DNA of 21,817 bases, from IMG/VR virus record IMGVR_UViG_3300027298_000012, positions 1 to 21,817 of that record; one strand, written 5' to 3'. Below the pieces are notes generated by a model. That model saw only the letters and a program-made list of their open reading frames with translations. It ran no database searches and was not told the origin of the DNA. A program made the translations under genes and the position numbers. This document shows positions 6,997 through 13,520 of the stretch, piece after piece. Origin of the DNA: a virus. Numbering within the stretch: position 1 is the first letter of the stretch; every line of letters starts with the position of its first letter.

Positions 6997-7841
6997 TGAA
7001 TATAACATATAACAACATAACAATTCCTTTCTATGGAAAACACTTATTAGATTTAATGGAAACATCACCTTATAGAGATAGAGCAAAGGCTGATGTAGCA
7101 CTAGATGAAGATGGCATACCTAAAACAATTGTTGCTTCATTATCAGGTGGTTGTGATTCTGCAGCTGCATTATATCTAACTGCAAAACACTTTATTAATA
7201 TTGACATCTATCCATTAACGTTTAGAGATGTACACGCACCAAAAGACGCTGACGCAGCTGCTGAAATAGTTGAGTTTATAAAGAACAAGTTTCCTTTTGC
7301 AAATATACGTGAACATACAATAATAGATTTTGATGATAAGGATCCTGTACACTATGAAAAGGCACAAAAATTTATAGATACAAGACCTGAATATAAAACA
7401 TTGAACTTACAACAAATGTCAAAGTGTAACCAAATAGATGATGGTTCGGATGAATTTATGGCACGTTTAGATAGACCTTTACGTTTAGATGGTATGTCAG
7501 CAAACCCACCTATGGAAGTAAGAAAACAATTTAGTGATTATGCAATAAAGAAGTTTCCTAATATTAAGTTTGATGAAAAGAACATTGCTAGAATAAGAGG
7601 TGAAGCAAGACGTGATACGGGTGGTAAAGAACCTGAATTAAAATACAATGTATATAAACCTTGGGTTAATCAATCTAAAAAATTTATTGCAAGTATCTAT
7701 AAAGAAGAAGGTTTAATGAAAGACCTATATCCTATCACACGTAGTTGTGTTGGTGGACCTAATCAAACTAATAACTTTACTGAATGGTGTTGGCAATGCT
7801 TTTGGTGTTATGAAAAAGCATGGGCATTTGATTTACTTTAA
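6996..7841 (+). CDS. QueC-like PP-loop ATP pyrophosphatase
   Basis: I start at the ATG at 6996 (281 aa), coupled to the previous stop in TAATG. Ser50-Gly-Gly-Cys-Asp-Ser55 in a strand-loop-helix setting is the PP-loop that binds ATP and activates a carboxyl or carbonyl group as an adenylate. Near the C terminus, Cys251, Cys265, Cys268 and Cys271 (SC...CWQCFWC, then EKAWAFD) match the zinc knuckle of QueC/ExsB proteins. QueC makes preQ0, but no QueD, QueE or GCH gene is visible here, and the radical SAM proteins have CX3CX2C rather than QueE's motif, so another amidation or thiolation is equally possible, for instance of a sugar or peptide. It is the last gene of the operon; its 3' end overlaps the convergent sulfotransferase gene by 9 bases. 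Confidence 0.75.
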   Translation: MNITYNNITIPFYGKHLLDLMETSPYRDRAKADVALDEDGIPKTIVASLSGGCDSAAALYLTAKHFINIDIYPLTFRDVHAPKDADAAAEIVEFIKNKFPFANIREHTIIDFDDKDPVHYEKAQKFIDTRPEYKTLNLQQMSKCNQIDDGSDEFMARLDRPLRLDGMSANPPMEVRKQFSDYAIKKFPNIKFDEKNIARIRGEARRDTGGKEPELKYNVYKPWVNQSKKFIASIYKEEGLMKDLYPITRSCVGGPNQTNNFTEWCWQCFWCYEKAWAFDLL

Positions 7842-8675
7842 TTCATAACCATAGTATTGAAATTCATTGTAAAAACGTTCTTCAAATATTTCTCTTATGA
7901 TTTTCATATCTTCTGGTTTAAAATAAGTTTTATACTCAAAGGTAGTAAAAGGTGTAGGAAGTTTTTTCAAAACAACTTTAAAATAATCTTCTAACCATTC
8001 TGTAGTAATATCTTCAGTCCATATTATTTGTGGTTTATCTAATTCTTCAATAACAACATCATTTAAAAAGCGAATACTATTAACAAAGTTATTCCAACAT
8101 ATTTCATTAAATTTAAATTCTACTTTGTATTCTTGTATTGTGCTTTTTATAATATCTTCAGCTACATCAAATCCATATTTACCTTCATCAGTCTTTGATG
8201 GTGTAATATAAGTATAACCTTCTTTGTTATTACCTTTAACATTATTTGGACCTGTTGCAAGTCCAATACAATTATAAAACAATATTGCTAACCAATGGGT
8301 AAACATATGTCGTCTTTTTAAAACTAATATATTATGGTCTTTATAAAAGGTTTTAAACCAAGGCCATATAGATATGATTTCAGGTACATGTGCTTTATGT
8401 GCTAATTCTAAACCATACTCTCTTAACTCTTTTAATAATTCAATACGTTGAGTCATTGTCTTTTTCCTAAAGTCATGTTCATTATCTTCATGGTTTCTTA
8501 CACAAAAGAACTCATTAAATAAATTACCAGGTGGCAACGTAACACCAAATTGTCTATACTTTTTATGAATATAACTTTGCACCCAAGTAGATCCACTCTT
8601 GTGCATACTAATTAATTGAACGTATCTATTCCTTGATGTTTTCTTTGAAATACTTGTCATACTTATCGGGTTCAT
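7833..8675 (-). CDS. Sulfotransferase-like protein
   Basis: The N-terminal strand-loop-helix [18 protein letters not shown] (Lys26, Ser27, Gly28, Thr30, Trp31) is the 5'-phosphosulfate loop of PAPS-dependent sulfotransferases (PKSGTTW type). The length (280 aa) fits the family, which moves sulfate from PAPS to a hydroxyl or amine of a sugar, lipid or small molecule. A region around residues 110-135 ([20 protein letters not shown]) could hold the 3'-phosphate-binding block, with Arg and downstream polar residues. No signal peptide is seen. The start is uncertain: 8675 overlaps the ferredoxin gene by 50 bases, a second ATG at 8660 by 35; neither has a Shine-Dalgarno sequence. Position next to SGNH and radical SAM genes hints at glycan or small-molecule modification. 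Confidence 0.75.
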   Translation of the reverse strand: MNPISMTSISKKTSRNRYVQLISMHKSGSTWVQSYIHKKYRQFGVTLPPGNLFNEFFCVRNHEDNEHDFRKKTMTQRIELLKELREYGLELAHKAHVPEIISIWPWFKTFYKDHNILVLKRRHMFTHWLAILFYNCIGLATGPNNVKGNNKEGYTYITPSKTDEGKYGFDVAEDIIKSTIQEYKVEFKFNEICWNNFVNSIRFLNDVVIEELDKPQIIWTEDITTEWLEDYFKVVLKKLPTPFTTFEYKTYFKPEDMKIIREIFEERFYNEFQYYGYELK

Positions 8676-8952
8676 CTTTTAATGCGTCACCATAAGGACT
8701 ATCCCTATTTTCTGTTATGTTAGGCCATATACGAGAATACTCATCATTTACTTTTTTCATTAAACCACTTGACTCTGATTCCTCAACAATAGCGTTAATA
8801 GGACATTCAGGTTCACATACACCACAATCAATACATTCTTCAGGATTAATTACCAACATATTTTCACCTTCATAGAAACAATCAACAGGACAGACATCCA
8901 CACAATCCATCAACTTACATTTTATACACTTTTCATTTACTACATAAGTCAT
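8626..8952 (-). CDS. fdxA: 7Fe-type bacterial ferredoxin
   Basis: I choose the ATG at 8952 because the product then begins [13 protein letters not shown], the usual N terminus of FdxA-type ferredoxins; a longer frame from 8970 adds six residues not seen in the family. The 108-aa protein keeps all cysteines of the 3Fe-4S/4Fe-4S ferredoxins: Cys9, Cys12, Cys17, Cys21, Cys25 ([13 protein letters not shown]), then Cys40, Cys43, Cys46 and Cys50 ([12 protein letters not shown]). It carries low-potential electrons in the cytoplasm. Radical SAM enzymes need such a donor, and the neighbouring operon has two; that link is inference. The C-terminal 50 residues are acidic and typical of the longer members. 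The stop lies inside the sulfotransferase gene. Confidence 0.9.
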   Translation of the reverse strand: MTYVVNEKCIKCKLMDCVDVCPVDCFYEGENMLVINPEECIDCGVCEPECPINAIVEESESSGLMKKVNDEYSRIWPNITENRDSPYGDALKDEPDKYDKYFKENIKE

Positions 8953-9009
8953 ATCACAAATTCCGCACAAGTTAACATTCGAGTCTCGCTCTCTTAAAGC
9001 GAAAAATTT

Positions 9010-9339
9010 TTAGACGCTAAAACTTTCCCCACAGCCACAGCTACTCTTACTATTAGGATTAGTTATCTTAAATTCGCTATTAAACTCACCCTCTACCCAA
9101 TCTAACGTAGTACCTAATAAGTATAATTCTAATTCTAAAGATACAACTAATACATTACCTAATAAACAATCAGTATCTTCTCTTTCGTTAGTAGTAGACC
9201 ATTTATATTCAAAGCCTGCACATCCACCACCCTTAATGTCTAAACGAACATAACTCGTGCCTGCCTTATTTGCTATGTAAGTTAATCTCTTTATTGCGTT
9301 ATCTGTTAGCTCTAGCATGGTTCCTTTGGGTTTCAACAT
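9010..9339 (-). CDS. A-type Fe-S cluster carrier (IscA/ErpA/HesB family)
   Basis: A 109-residue protein with the A-type carrier pattern: N-terminal LELTDNAIKRL, Cys40 in KGGGCAGFEY and the C-terminal pair Cys101-Gly-Cys103 in SSCGCGESFSV. These three cysteines hold and pass on 2Fe-2S or 4Fe-4S clusters to target proteins. Two starts are possible: ATG 9339 (no Shine-Dalgarno sequence) and ATG 9318, which is preceded by AAAGGA and would begin MLELTDNA, closer to the usual family start. It lies just upstream of the ferredoxin gene in the same direction, so carrier and electron donor are probably co-expressed. HesB-like genes are known in T4-like marine phages. Which A-type subfamily this is cannot be told from the sequence alone. 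Confidence 0.9.
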   Translation of the reverse strand: MLKPKGTMLELTDNAIKRLTYIANKAGTSYVRLDIKGGGCAGFEYKWSTTNEREDTDCLLGNVLVVSLELELYLLGTTLDWVEGEFNSEFKITNPNSKSSCGCGESFSV

Positions 9340-9382
9340 AACTATGTATAAAAGTATTAATCTCTAAAACGTATTCAAGTAA

Positions 9383-9401
9383 GTGCTACGCACACGGCCG
9401 T
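9383..9401. repeat. GC-rich inverted-repeat element, copy A (GTGCTACGCAC + ACGGCCGT)
   Basis: In the AT-rich gap between the Fe-S carrier gene and gp5, GTGCTACGCAC (9383-9393) is followed directly by the palindrome ACGGCCGT (9394-9401). The first can fold as a 4-bp stem with a 3-base loop. The same 11-mer is found once more in inverted orientation on the other side of gp5 (10700-10710), also beside a GC-rich run. Function unknown; a processing or termination hairpin is possible. Confidence 0.45.
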
Positions 9402-9467
9402 CTTATATAGTAAAAAATAGCACGAAAAAAATTCTAATATCTAAACCAAGAAAAGCCGCTCCCTTAT

Positions 9468-9497
9468 ATCTATATGTTACTTACTACTTTTATAGAT
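9468..9497. repeat. AT-rich inverted repeat downstream of gp5
   Basis: ATCTATA (9468-9474) and TATAGAT (9491-9497) are perfect 7-bp inverted arms separated by 16 bases, beginning 27 bases past the gp5 stop. It may be a weak 3'-end structure of the gp5 transcript; there is no GC-rich stem, so it is not a convincing intrinsic terminator. The rest of the 9340-9523 gap holds no gene that I can support. Confidence 0.3.
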
Positions 9498-9523
9498 TAG
9501 AAAGCCCAGCCAGTTTTAATAGT

Positions 9524-10615
9524 CTAGTTATGGTCAATCGGCGACCCAAACGTATGGTATTCACCTTGTGCTGTACGTGTTGTTGTACTCTTACTGGTCT
9601 CTAATATCTGACCTGCGACTACTTTGTATGTACCACCTACTGATATATTCATGTTGTTATTAGCAAACATATTAATATCACCATCTAAAGCGGCCATGTT
9701 AATGTTACCTTTATCTACTTGTATATTTACATTAGCATTAGGTCCTACCTGTATGTCATAGTTATTATCTGCAGCGCCATTCGCATTGAGCATTATCTTA
9801 TGACGGCCTTGTATTGTAATGTCTGAATTGCCTTTGATGTAATGCTTACTATTCTTTTCTATTATGGTATTAAGGTCATCTTTAATAATCGTATTGGTTG
9901 TGCCTTTGTCTGTAATTTCTGTTTCAGTCCCACTATGGTGATATAAGAGGATACGTTCTTTGTTTGGTGTATCATCAAATTCTAATATGTGGCCTGATTC
10001 TGATTCATATACATGGCCGTATGGGTATTCAGTTGCATAGGTATTTTCTGGTAGGGACCATACATCACCTGCACTTGCGTCAATCTCAGCAATGCCATCT
10101 TTAACTTCTATAATGTTACCTGTTGGTATGTTTGTATATGAGGCCGCTCGTATGGTCTTTCTTGCTTCTAGTATGAGTGACTGATTATCTGCGTCATTCC
10201 GTGCTAATCTATTAACATCACTCTCGGCCGCATAACGTGGGTATACACCATTGGGATCGCTAAACCCTAAACCCTCGGCCGCATTAAGAGCGCCTGTAGA
10301 AATAGGTTTGCCAGGTAAGGACCCAAGTATTACTGCGTCTTGTTTAGTATCTGCATCCCTAAAGAAACCTATGACCCATGACCCTTCTAATAATCCTAGT
10401 GGCGTCTGGCCTATACCAGATATGCCTGATGAAGTAATAGGTAAGAGAGGGTGTGCCCAAGGTAAATCTGAAGTAGGCAATACACTCTTGTCCTCTGTGT
10501 GATAACCTAGACATCTGACTCTGCAACGGCCAAGTTTAAGCGGGTCTGCTCTATCTTCTACCACACCTGCGAACCAGATGAAGCCATCTCTGCCCATAAA
10601 ATCTGTAGTACTCAT
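9524..10615 (-). CDS. gp5: Baseplate central spike gp5, without a lysozyme domain
   Basis: A 363-residue homologue of T4 gp5. Residues 12-105 form the N-terminal OB-fold (WFAGVVEDRADPLKLGRCRV, very close to T4's WFVGVVEDRMDPLKLGRVRV). GFSDPNGVYPR (117-127) matches the T4 segment before its lysozyme. The C-terminal part (YPYGHVYESESGHILEFDDT from 197, then repeated I/V-x-I/V-x strands) is the trimeric beta-helix needle. T4 gp5 is 575 residues; the whole internal lysozyme domain is missing here and replaced by a linker of about 65 residues (130-195). It forms the membrane-piercing tip with gp27. AGGA lies 8 bases before the ATG; a separate longer Shine-Dalgarno-like sequence and a hairpin lie further upstream. 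The identification is firm. Confidence 0.95.
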   Translation of the reverse strand: MSTTDFMGRDGFIWFAGVVEDRADPLKLGRCRVRCLGYHTEDKSVLPTSDLPWAHPLLPITSSGISGIGQTPLGLLEGSWVIGFFRDADTKQDAVILGSLPGKPISTGALNAAEGLGFSDPNGVYPRYAAESDVNRLARNDADNQSLILEARKTIRAASYTNIPTGNIIEVKDGIAEIDASAGDVWSLPENTYATEYPYGHVYESESGHILEFDDTPNKERILLYHHSGTETEITDKGTTNTIIKDDLNTIIEKNSKHYIKGNSDITIQGRHKIMLNANGAADNNYDIQVGPNANVNIQVDKGNINMAALDGDINMFANNNMNISVGGTYKVVAGQILETSKSTTTRTAQGEYHTFGSPIDHN

Positions 10616-10633
10616 TTATTTTTTCCTATAAAT

Positions 10634-10661
10634 GACCGTATTTAAAGCGGTCACCTCCTTA
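10634..10661 (-). promoter_or_regulatory. gp5 leader: full-length Shine-Dalgarno match plus hairpin
   Basis: On the minus strand TAAGGAGGTGA (10661-10651) is complementary to eleven bases of the bacterial 16S rRNA 3' end, much longer than any other ribosome site in the window, yet it lies 35 bases before the gp5 ATG. It runs straight into a hairpin, GACCG (10652-10648) and CGGTC (10638-10634), with a 9-base loop. A 12-codon frame from the GTG at 10654 ends in TAA directly before the gp5 ATG (TAAATG). This looks like a translational control element or ribosome standby site. Confidence 0.45.
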
Positions 10662-10669
10662 TATTTATC
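10662..10669 (-). promoter_or_regulatory. Late-promoter octamer GATAAATA upstream of gp5
   Basis: GATAAATA on the minus strand, 46 bp before the gp5 ATG and directly before TAAGGAGGTGA. With T4 geometry, initiation would fall near 10656, inside that Shine-Dalgarno-like sequence, so transcripts from this promoter would carry only part of it while read-through from gp27 would carry all of it. Confidence 0.5.
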
Positions 10670-10674
10670 CGTAT

Positions 10675-11022
10675 TTAAACAATCTGCGTAGGCGCCGCGG
10701 TGCGTAGCACTACTCTATGGTCATATCTATTAGTCCATGATAACCAGTTGGTTTTACTATACATTCTTCTCATGTAATTACGAGACCTATTCTCTTTCAT
10801 AGGTAATTGAGGTTCTTTTCTCATATATAGTTCTGGTTTCTTGGTTGTTCTATGTATCATTCCTATTGTCTTTCTTACATTGTTTGTATTGTTGCTATTA
10901 GGGTTGCTCTCATGTGGCCACCCTTTAGTAAAAATTTTTTTCGTAACTCGCAATAAGCGTTGAGGTGGTTCAATGTTTTGTTCATTAAAAGAACCCCTTA
11001 AAGAAACTTCTAGCACTTGCAA
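10675..11022 (-). CDS. Basic protein between gp27 and gp5, start uncertain
   Basis: This frame is open from an ATG at 11022, inside the end of the gp27 gene, to TAA 10675 (115 aa). The product is basic and rich in Asn, Arg and Trp (for example RRMYSKTNWLSWTNRYDHR near the C terminus), with no domain I recognise. A start 38 bases inside gp27 with no clear Shine-Dalgarno sequence is unusual for this genome. The alternative is entry from the ATG at 10985, which is coupled to the gp27 stop (TAATG) in another frame and reaches this frame by a -1 shift at A_AAA_AAA (10941-10935). Whether the gene is expressed, and from which start, is open. Confidence 0.45.
   Translation of the reverse strand: MQVLEVSLRGSFNEQNIEPPQRLLRVTKKIFTKGWPHESNPNSNNTNNVRKTIGMIHRTTKKPELYMRKEPQLPMKENRSRNYMRRMYSKTNWLSWTNRYDHRVVLRTAAPTQIV
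10700..10710. repeat. Inverted-repeat element, copy B (GTGCGTAGCAC)
   Basis: The reverse complement of copy A (9383-9393), in the 3' end of the small frame before gp5 and beside the GC-rich GGCGCCGCG (10691-10699). The two copies face each other across gp5. TGCGTAG also occurs immediately to the left (10684-10690), so the motif is locally repeated. Confidence 0.4.
10875..10985 (-). CDS. 36-codon frame coupled to the gp27 stop
   Basis: ATG 10985 shares a base with the gp27 stop (TAATG), the same coupling seen at gp53, gp54 and the PP-loop gene. It encodes MNKTLNHLNAYCELRKK up to a run of seven A, then continues in frame to TAA 10875 (36 aa in all). The product resembles nothing known. Its likely meaning is as the zero-frame entry to the longer -1 frame that ends at 10675. 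Confidence 0.35.
   Translation of the reverse strand: MNKTLNHLNAYCELRKKFLLKGGHMRATLIATIQTM
10935..10941 (-). promoter_or_regulatory. Candidate -1 frameshift heptamer A_AAA_AAA
   Basis: In the frame begun at 10985 the codons are CGA AAA AAA TTT, so the last A of CGA plus AAA AAA form an X_XXY_YYZ heptamer. A -1 slip moves ribosomes to ATT TTT ACT AAA, exactly the long frame ending at 10675. About 11 bases downstream, GGGT and ACCC (within 10902-10924) could close a stem-loop around a TGGCCA palindrome. Confidence 0.35.
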
Positions 11023-12988
11023 GACTTTGCTTGAAGTTTACCATTGAGGATTGTACAAACTTATTGACATTCCCTTGTATTCTACTTCTTATTCTATCTG
11101 CACCCATAGGGTTTAGACCATTGCCACCTGCAATACCTGATAGATTGATACCACCTAGTGCTAGTTTTGCCTTTTCTGCGATTTTCTCTACTACGGTCTT
11201 TCTTGTTAATATGGCATTGTTGATTTTTGCAAGGTTTTTGTTAGATAAAACCCTATTAGAAGTACTATTTAAAACGGCGTTAATAGACTTATTAGCGGCA
11301 TCCTTGACGTTTAAGTCTGTACTACTTAAATCAACGCCTAACTGCGTAGCAATGTCTTCTACGGTGCTTATCTGCGGCGATGGTATCTTTAAGTTCTTAT
11401 TTTTCAATGGGACTAGGGTGGTTATGTCTATACCCGACCCTATTACATCAATAGGTTGTGATCTGAAATGAGCACTTGCTTTAAACGTTTCTGCTAGAGG
11501 TAAATCTGTAGCAAATATGTTACGTACTACGGTCATTGATGTAGTGTGCTTTTGTTCTAATAGGTCAACTTGATGGTGTAATTTAGATATTAGATAACGA
11601 CCCGATAACAATACATCTGTTACATCATTTCGTTCAAGTTTGGCGTCATTGCCAACCTCTGTAGCAGCATATTTTGGTACCTCACACCATACAAGGTCGC
11701 CTACGTTATATGTAAAGTTACCAGGTACGTCTATATCCATTGAGAAGTAATCACGTGACCCACTTGATAATGCTTGTTTTGCTGTTGCTCTCTTGTCTAT
11801 ACCTATGCCTTCACTATTACGTCTATGATTCCATTTAGTAGCAGGTTCTACAAATACACGTGATAGGTAATCATCCATATACTTACGTTTATCATTTCCT
11901 TTTTTAGATAGTTTACTAGCATGTAAACGATTAATCTGGTGTTTATTCTCACTTGTATATGACTTATCATCTACGGTGTAATCATCATCAAAGTCAGCAG
12001 GACCTGGTGGCATAACGCCTTGATATTTGTTACCAGCACCAGTCGGTGCGTCTATGTGTAATGCTTGTTCATAGTAGTTTGTATATGATAGTTTTGATTT
12101 GATAAACTTCTTATCAATCAGGTCGTGAGCATAGGTCATACTACCAAACATACCTCTTCTTGTATTTGCTAATATGTTATATGAAGCGTCAAACGAAAAT
12201 GAATATGGTTTAGTTACGATAGAGTCTGCCTCGGTATCAGGTGGACTAAAGTTAGGATTAAATGCTGATAATAGGTCTATGAAAGCAACAAACTTTCTAG
12301 TTTGTGTTGTATCAGCGCCTTCTCTATACAATGACTCTAAACATCTAAAATGAAAACCTCTATTGTTCTCATAAAACATATAGTGTGGTGTCTTGTAATT
12401 AACTGGTTCTGCTAGGTCTGCCATTGATCTTACACCATCTATCGGTCGTACATTTGGGAATGTGTACTTATAATTACCTAACGTTGAGTCAATGAATAGG
12501 TCTTTTTTAGAGTTCAATAATTCTTTATCTGACTTGACTAACTTGTCAACCATTTCTGCAAACGAACCTTCTAATGATTTTGAAACACGTACTCTTTCGT
12601 TACGTACTGACTCGATTGATGTAAAGAATAAAGCAATTGCTTGTACGTTTTGCTGTGTCTTAACCGATCTCTTTTCATACACCTTAAATCTATGATTAGT
12701 AGCATTCAGTTCTTCATCACCTGCAGCGTCAATTGGGTTTCTAAATTTAAACTCTAAATGTTCGTTACCTACAATAGGTAAACTAGTTTGTATACCCATT
12801 GTGTCAAAGAATAAAATGTTGCCTGATAGAAATGGTGAGTCTAGGTTTTGATAGACGTTGACAACTGCGGTTAGACCTGATATATCAAATTGTGTACCAT
12901 TGTAACCGTATAAAATAATTTCACCTGATCTAAAGTCGCCAGGATATCTGTTATTTAAATCATCATATTTTGGTGCGTCTGTTGACAT
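10985..12988 (-). CDS. gp27: Baseplate hub protein, gp27-like
   Basis: A 667-residue protein whose N-terminal half follows the T4 gp27 layout: a beta-rich opening (FDISGLTAVVNVYQNLDSPF), GNILFFDTMGI followed by LEFKFRNP, a helix at SLEGSFAEMVDKLVKSD, and a later domain with DIDVPGNFTYNVGDLVWCEV, where gp27 has its second tube-like beta barrel. T4 gp27 is 391 residues; the extra length here is mostly in the middle and in a C-terminal tail (about 520-667) of unknown fold. gp27 is the trimeric hub that joins the gp5 spike to the tail tube. AGGAG seven bases before ATG supports the start. Context (gp53 just upstream, gp5 downstream) supports the call more than local identity does. Confidence 0.8.
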   Translation of the reverse strand: MSTDAPKYDDLNNRYPGDFRSGEIILYGYNGTQFDISGLTAVVNVYQNLDSPFLSGNILFFDTMGIQTSLPIVGNEHLEFKFRNPIDAAGDEELNATNHRFKVYEKRSVKTQQNVQAIALFFTSIESVRNERVRVSKSLEGSFAEMVDKLVKSDKELLNSKKDLFIDSTLGNYKYTFPNVRPIDGVRSMADLAEPVNYKTPHYMFYENNRGFHFRCLESLYREGADTTQTRKFVAFIDLLSAFNPNFSPPDTEADSIVTKPYSFSFDASYNILANTRRGMFGSMTYAHDLIDKKFIKSKLSYTNYYEQALHIDAPTGAGNKYQGVMPPGPADFDDDYTVDDKSYTSENKHQINRLHASKLSKKGNDKRKYMDDYLSRVFVEPATKWNHRRNSEGIGIDKRATAKQALSSGSRDYFSMDIDVPGNFTYNVGDLVWCEVPKYAATEVGNDAKLERNDVTDVLLSGRYLISKLHHQVDLLEQKHTTSMTVVRNIFATDLPLAETFKASAHFRSQPIDVIGSGIDITTLVPLKNKNLKIPSPQISTVEDIATQLGVDLSSTDLNVKDAANKSINAVLNSTSNRVLSNKNLAKINNAILTRKTVVEKIAEKAKLALGGINLSGIAGGNGLNPMGADRIRSRIQGNVNKFVQSSMVNFKQSLASARSFFKGFF

Positions 12989-12989
12989 A

Positions 12990-13520
12990 TTACGCTCCTA
13001 TCAATGTTCTAAACTCTTCCGTAATTAATTCTAAAAATTCAGGTTTGATTAATTTGATCCTTGATTTCTTATCCTGTAATTTTTGCTCATAATCATAGTT
13101 AGATACACTTGTTGCACCTGACACGGTGCTGTTTACTTGTATTTTGTGTGAGTCGTCAAATGATGATGTAGCACCACTTGATTGAGCAACTTCGTAATGA
13201 TGTATAGCATTTACGTCACTATACTTATCTTGTACGTACTTCTCAAATTGACCTGCTGTTAACGGCCAGTCATAAAATCTATCTTTTACATCATTGAACA
13301 ATAGTATAATCCAGTAATACTGCTGATCGCCATAGTATTGCTCTGATACTGATTCAGGTGTGTCTTCACCCATTATGTCGTATAGGTCAAATAGAGCAGC
13401 ACTTTCTTTTAATCCCTTTTTCATTTGTACTCGTCTTAATAGGTTTGTAACTAGTTTGAAATTACCTTTACCCTCAGCGTCATAATATATTTTAGGAAAG
13501 GCATTGAAATAATTAGGCAT
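12990..13520 (-). CDS. gp53: Baseplate wedge protein gp53
   Basis: A 176-residue protein with the gp53 hallmark GEDTPESVSEQYYGDQQYYW followed by IILLFNDVKDRFYDWPL and FEKYVQDKY: a LysM-like fold with the conserved YYGD...W...N...D..YDWP pattern. T4 gp53 (196 aa) joins the baseplate wedges around the hub. The ATG overlaps the gp48 stop in TAATG, and the gp27 start follows two bases after the stop, so gp48, gp53 and gp27 look like one translationally linked unit. The C-terminal part (about 120-176) is Ser/Thr-rich, then charged. Confidence 0.92.
   Translation of the reverse strand: MPNYFNAFPKIYYDAEGKGNFKLVTNLLRRVQMKKGLKESAALFDLYDIMGEDTPESVSEQYYGDQQYYWIILLFNDVKDRFYDWPLTAGQFEKYVQDKYSDVNAIHHYEVAQSSGATSSFDDSHKIQVNSTVSGATSVSNYDYEQKLQDKKSRIKLIKPEFLELITEEFRTLIGA

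Noticed and set aside
6996-7841. Complete queuosine/preQ0 DNA-modification pathway
   Set aside because: Only a QueC-like protein is present; both radical SAM proteins have CX3CX2C motifs and no QueD, GCH or transglycosylase gene lies in the window.
8981-9012. tRNA-like TTCGAGT and a 5-bp hairpin (TCGCT/AGCGA) between the Fe-S carrier and ferredoxin genes
   Set aside because: The bases around TTCGA do not pair as a T-stem and no acceptor or anticodon arm is visible. The hairpin is short and its A/T run is itself palindromic, so it is not a convincing terminator.
9383-9604. 73-codon plus-strand frame across the gp5 3' end
   Set aside because: It lies partly antisense to the conserved gp5 needle, has no ribosome site, and its Cys/Thr run is the mirror of gp5 codons.
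11031-11471. 146-codon plus-strand frame opposite the gp27 tail
   Set aside because: Antisense to an established structural gene, with no promoter or ribosome site, and a hydrophobic composition typical of shadow frames.
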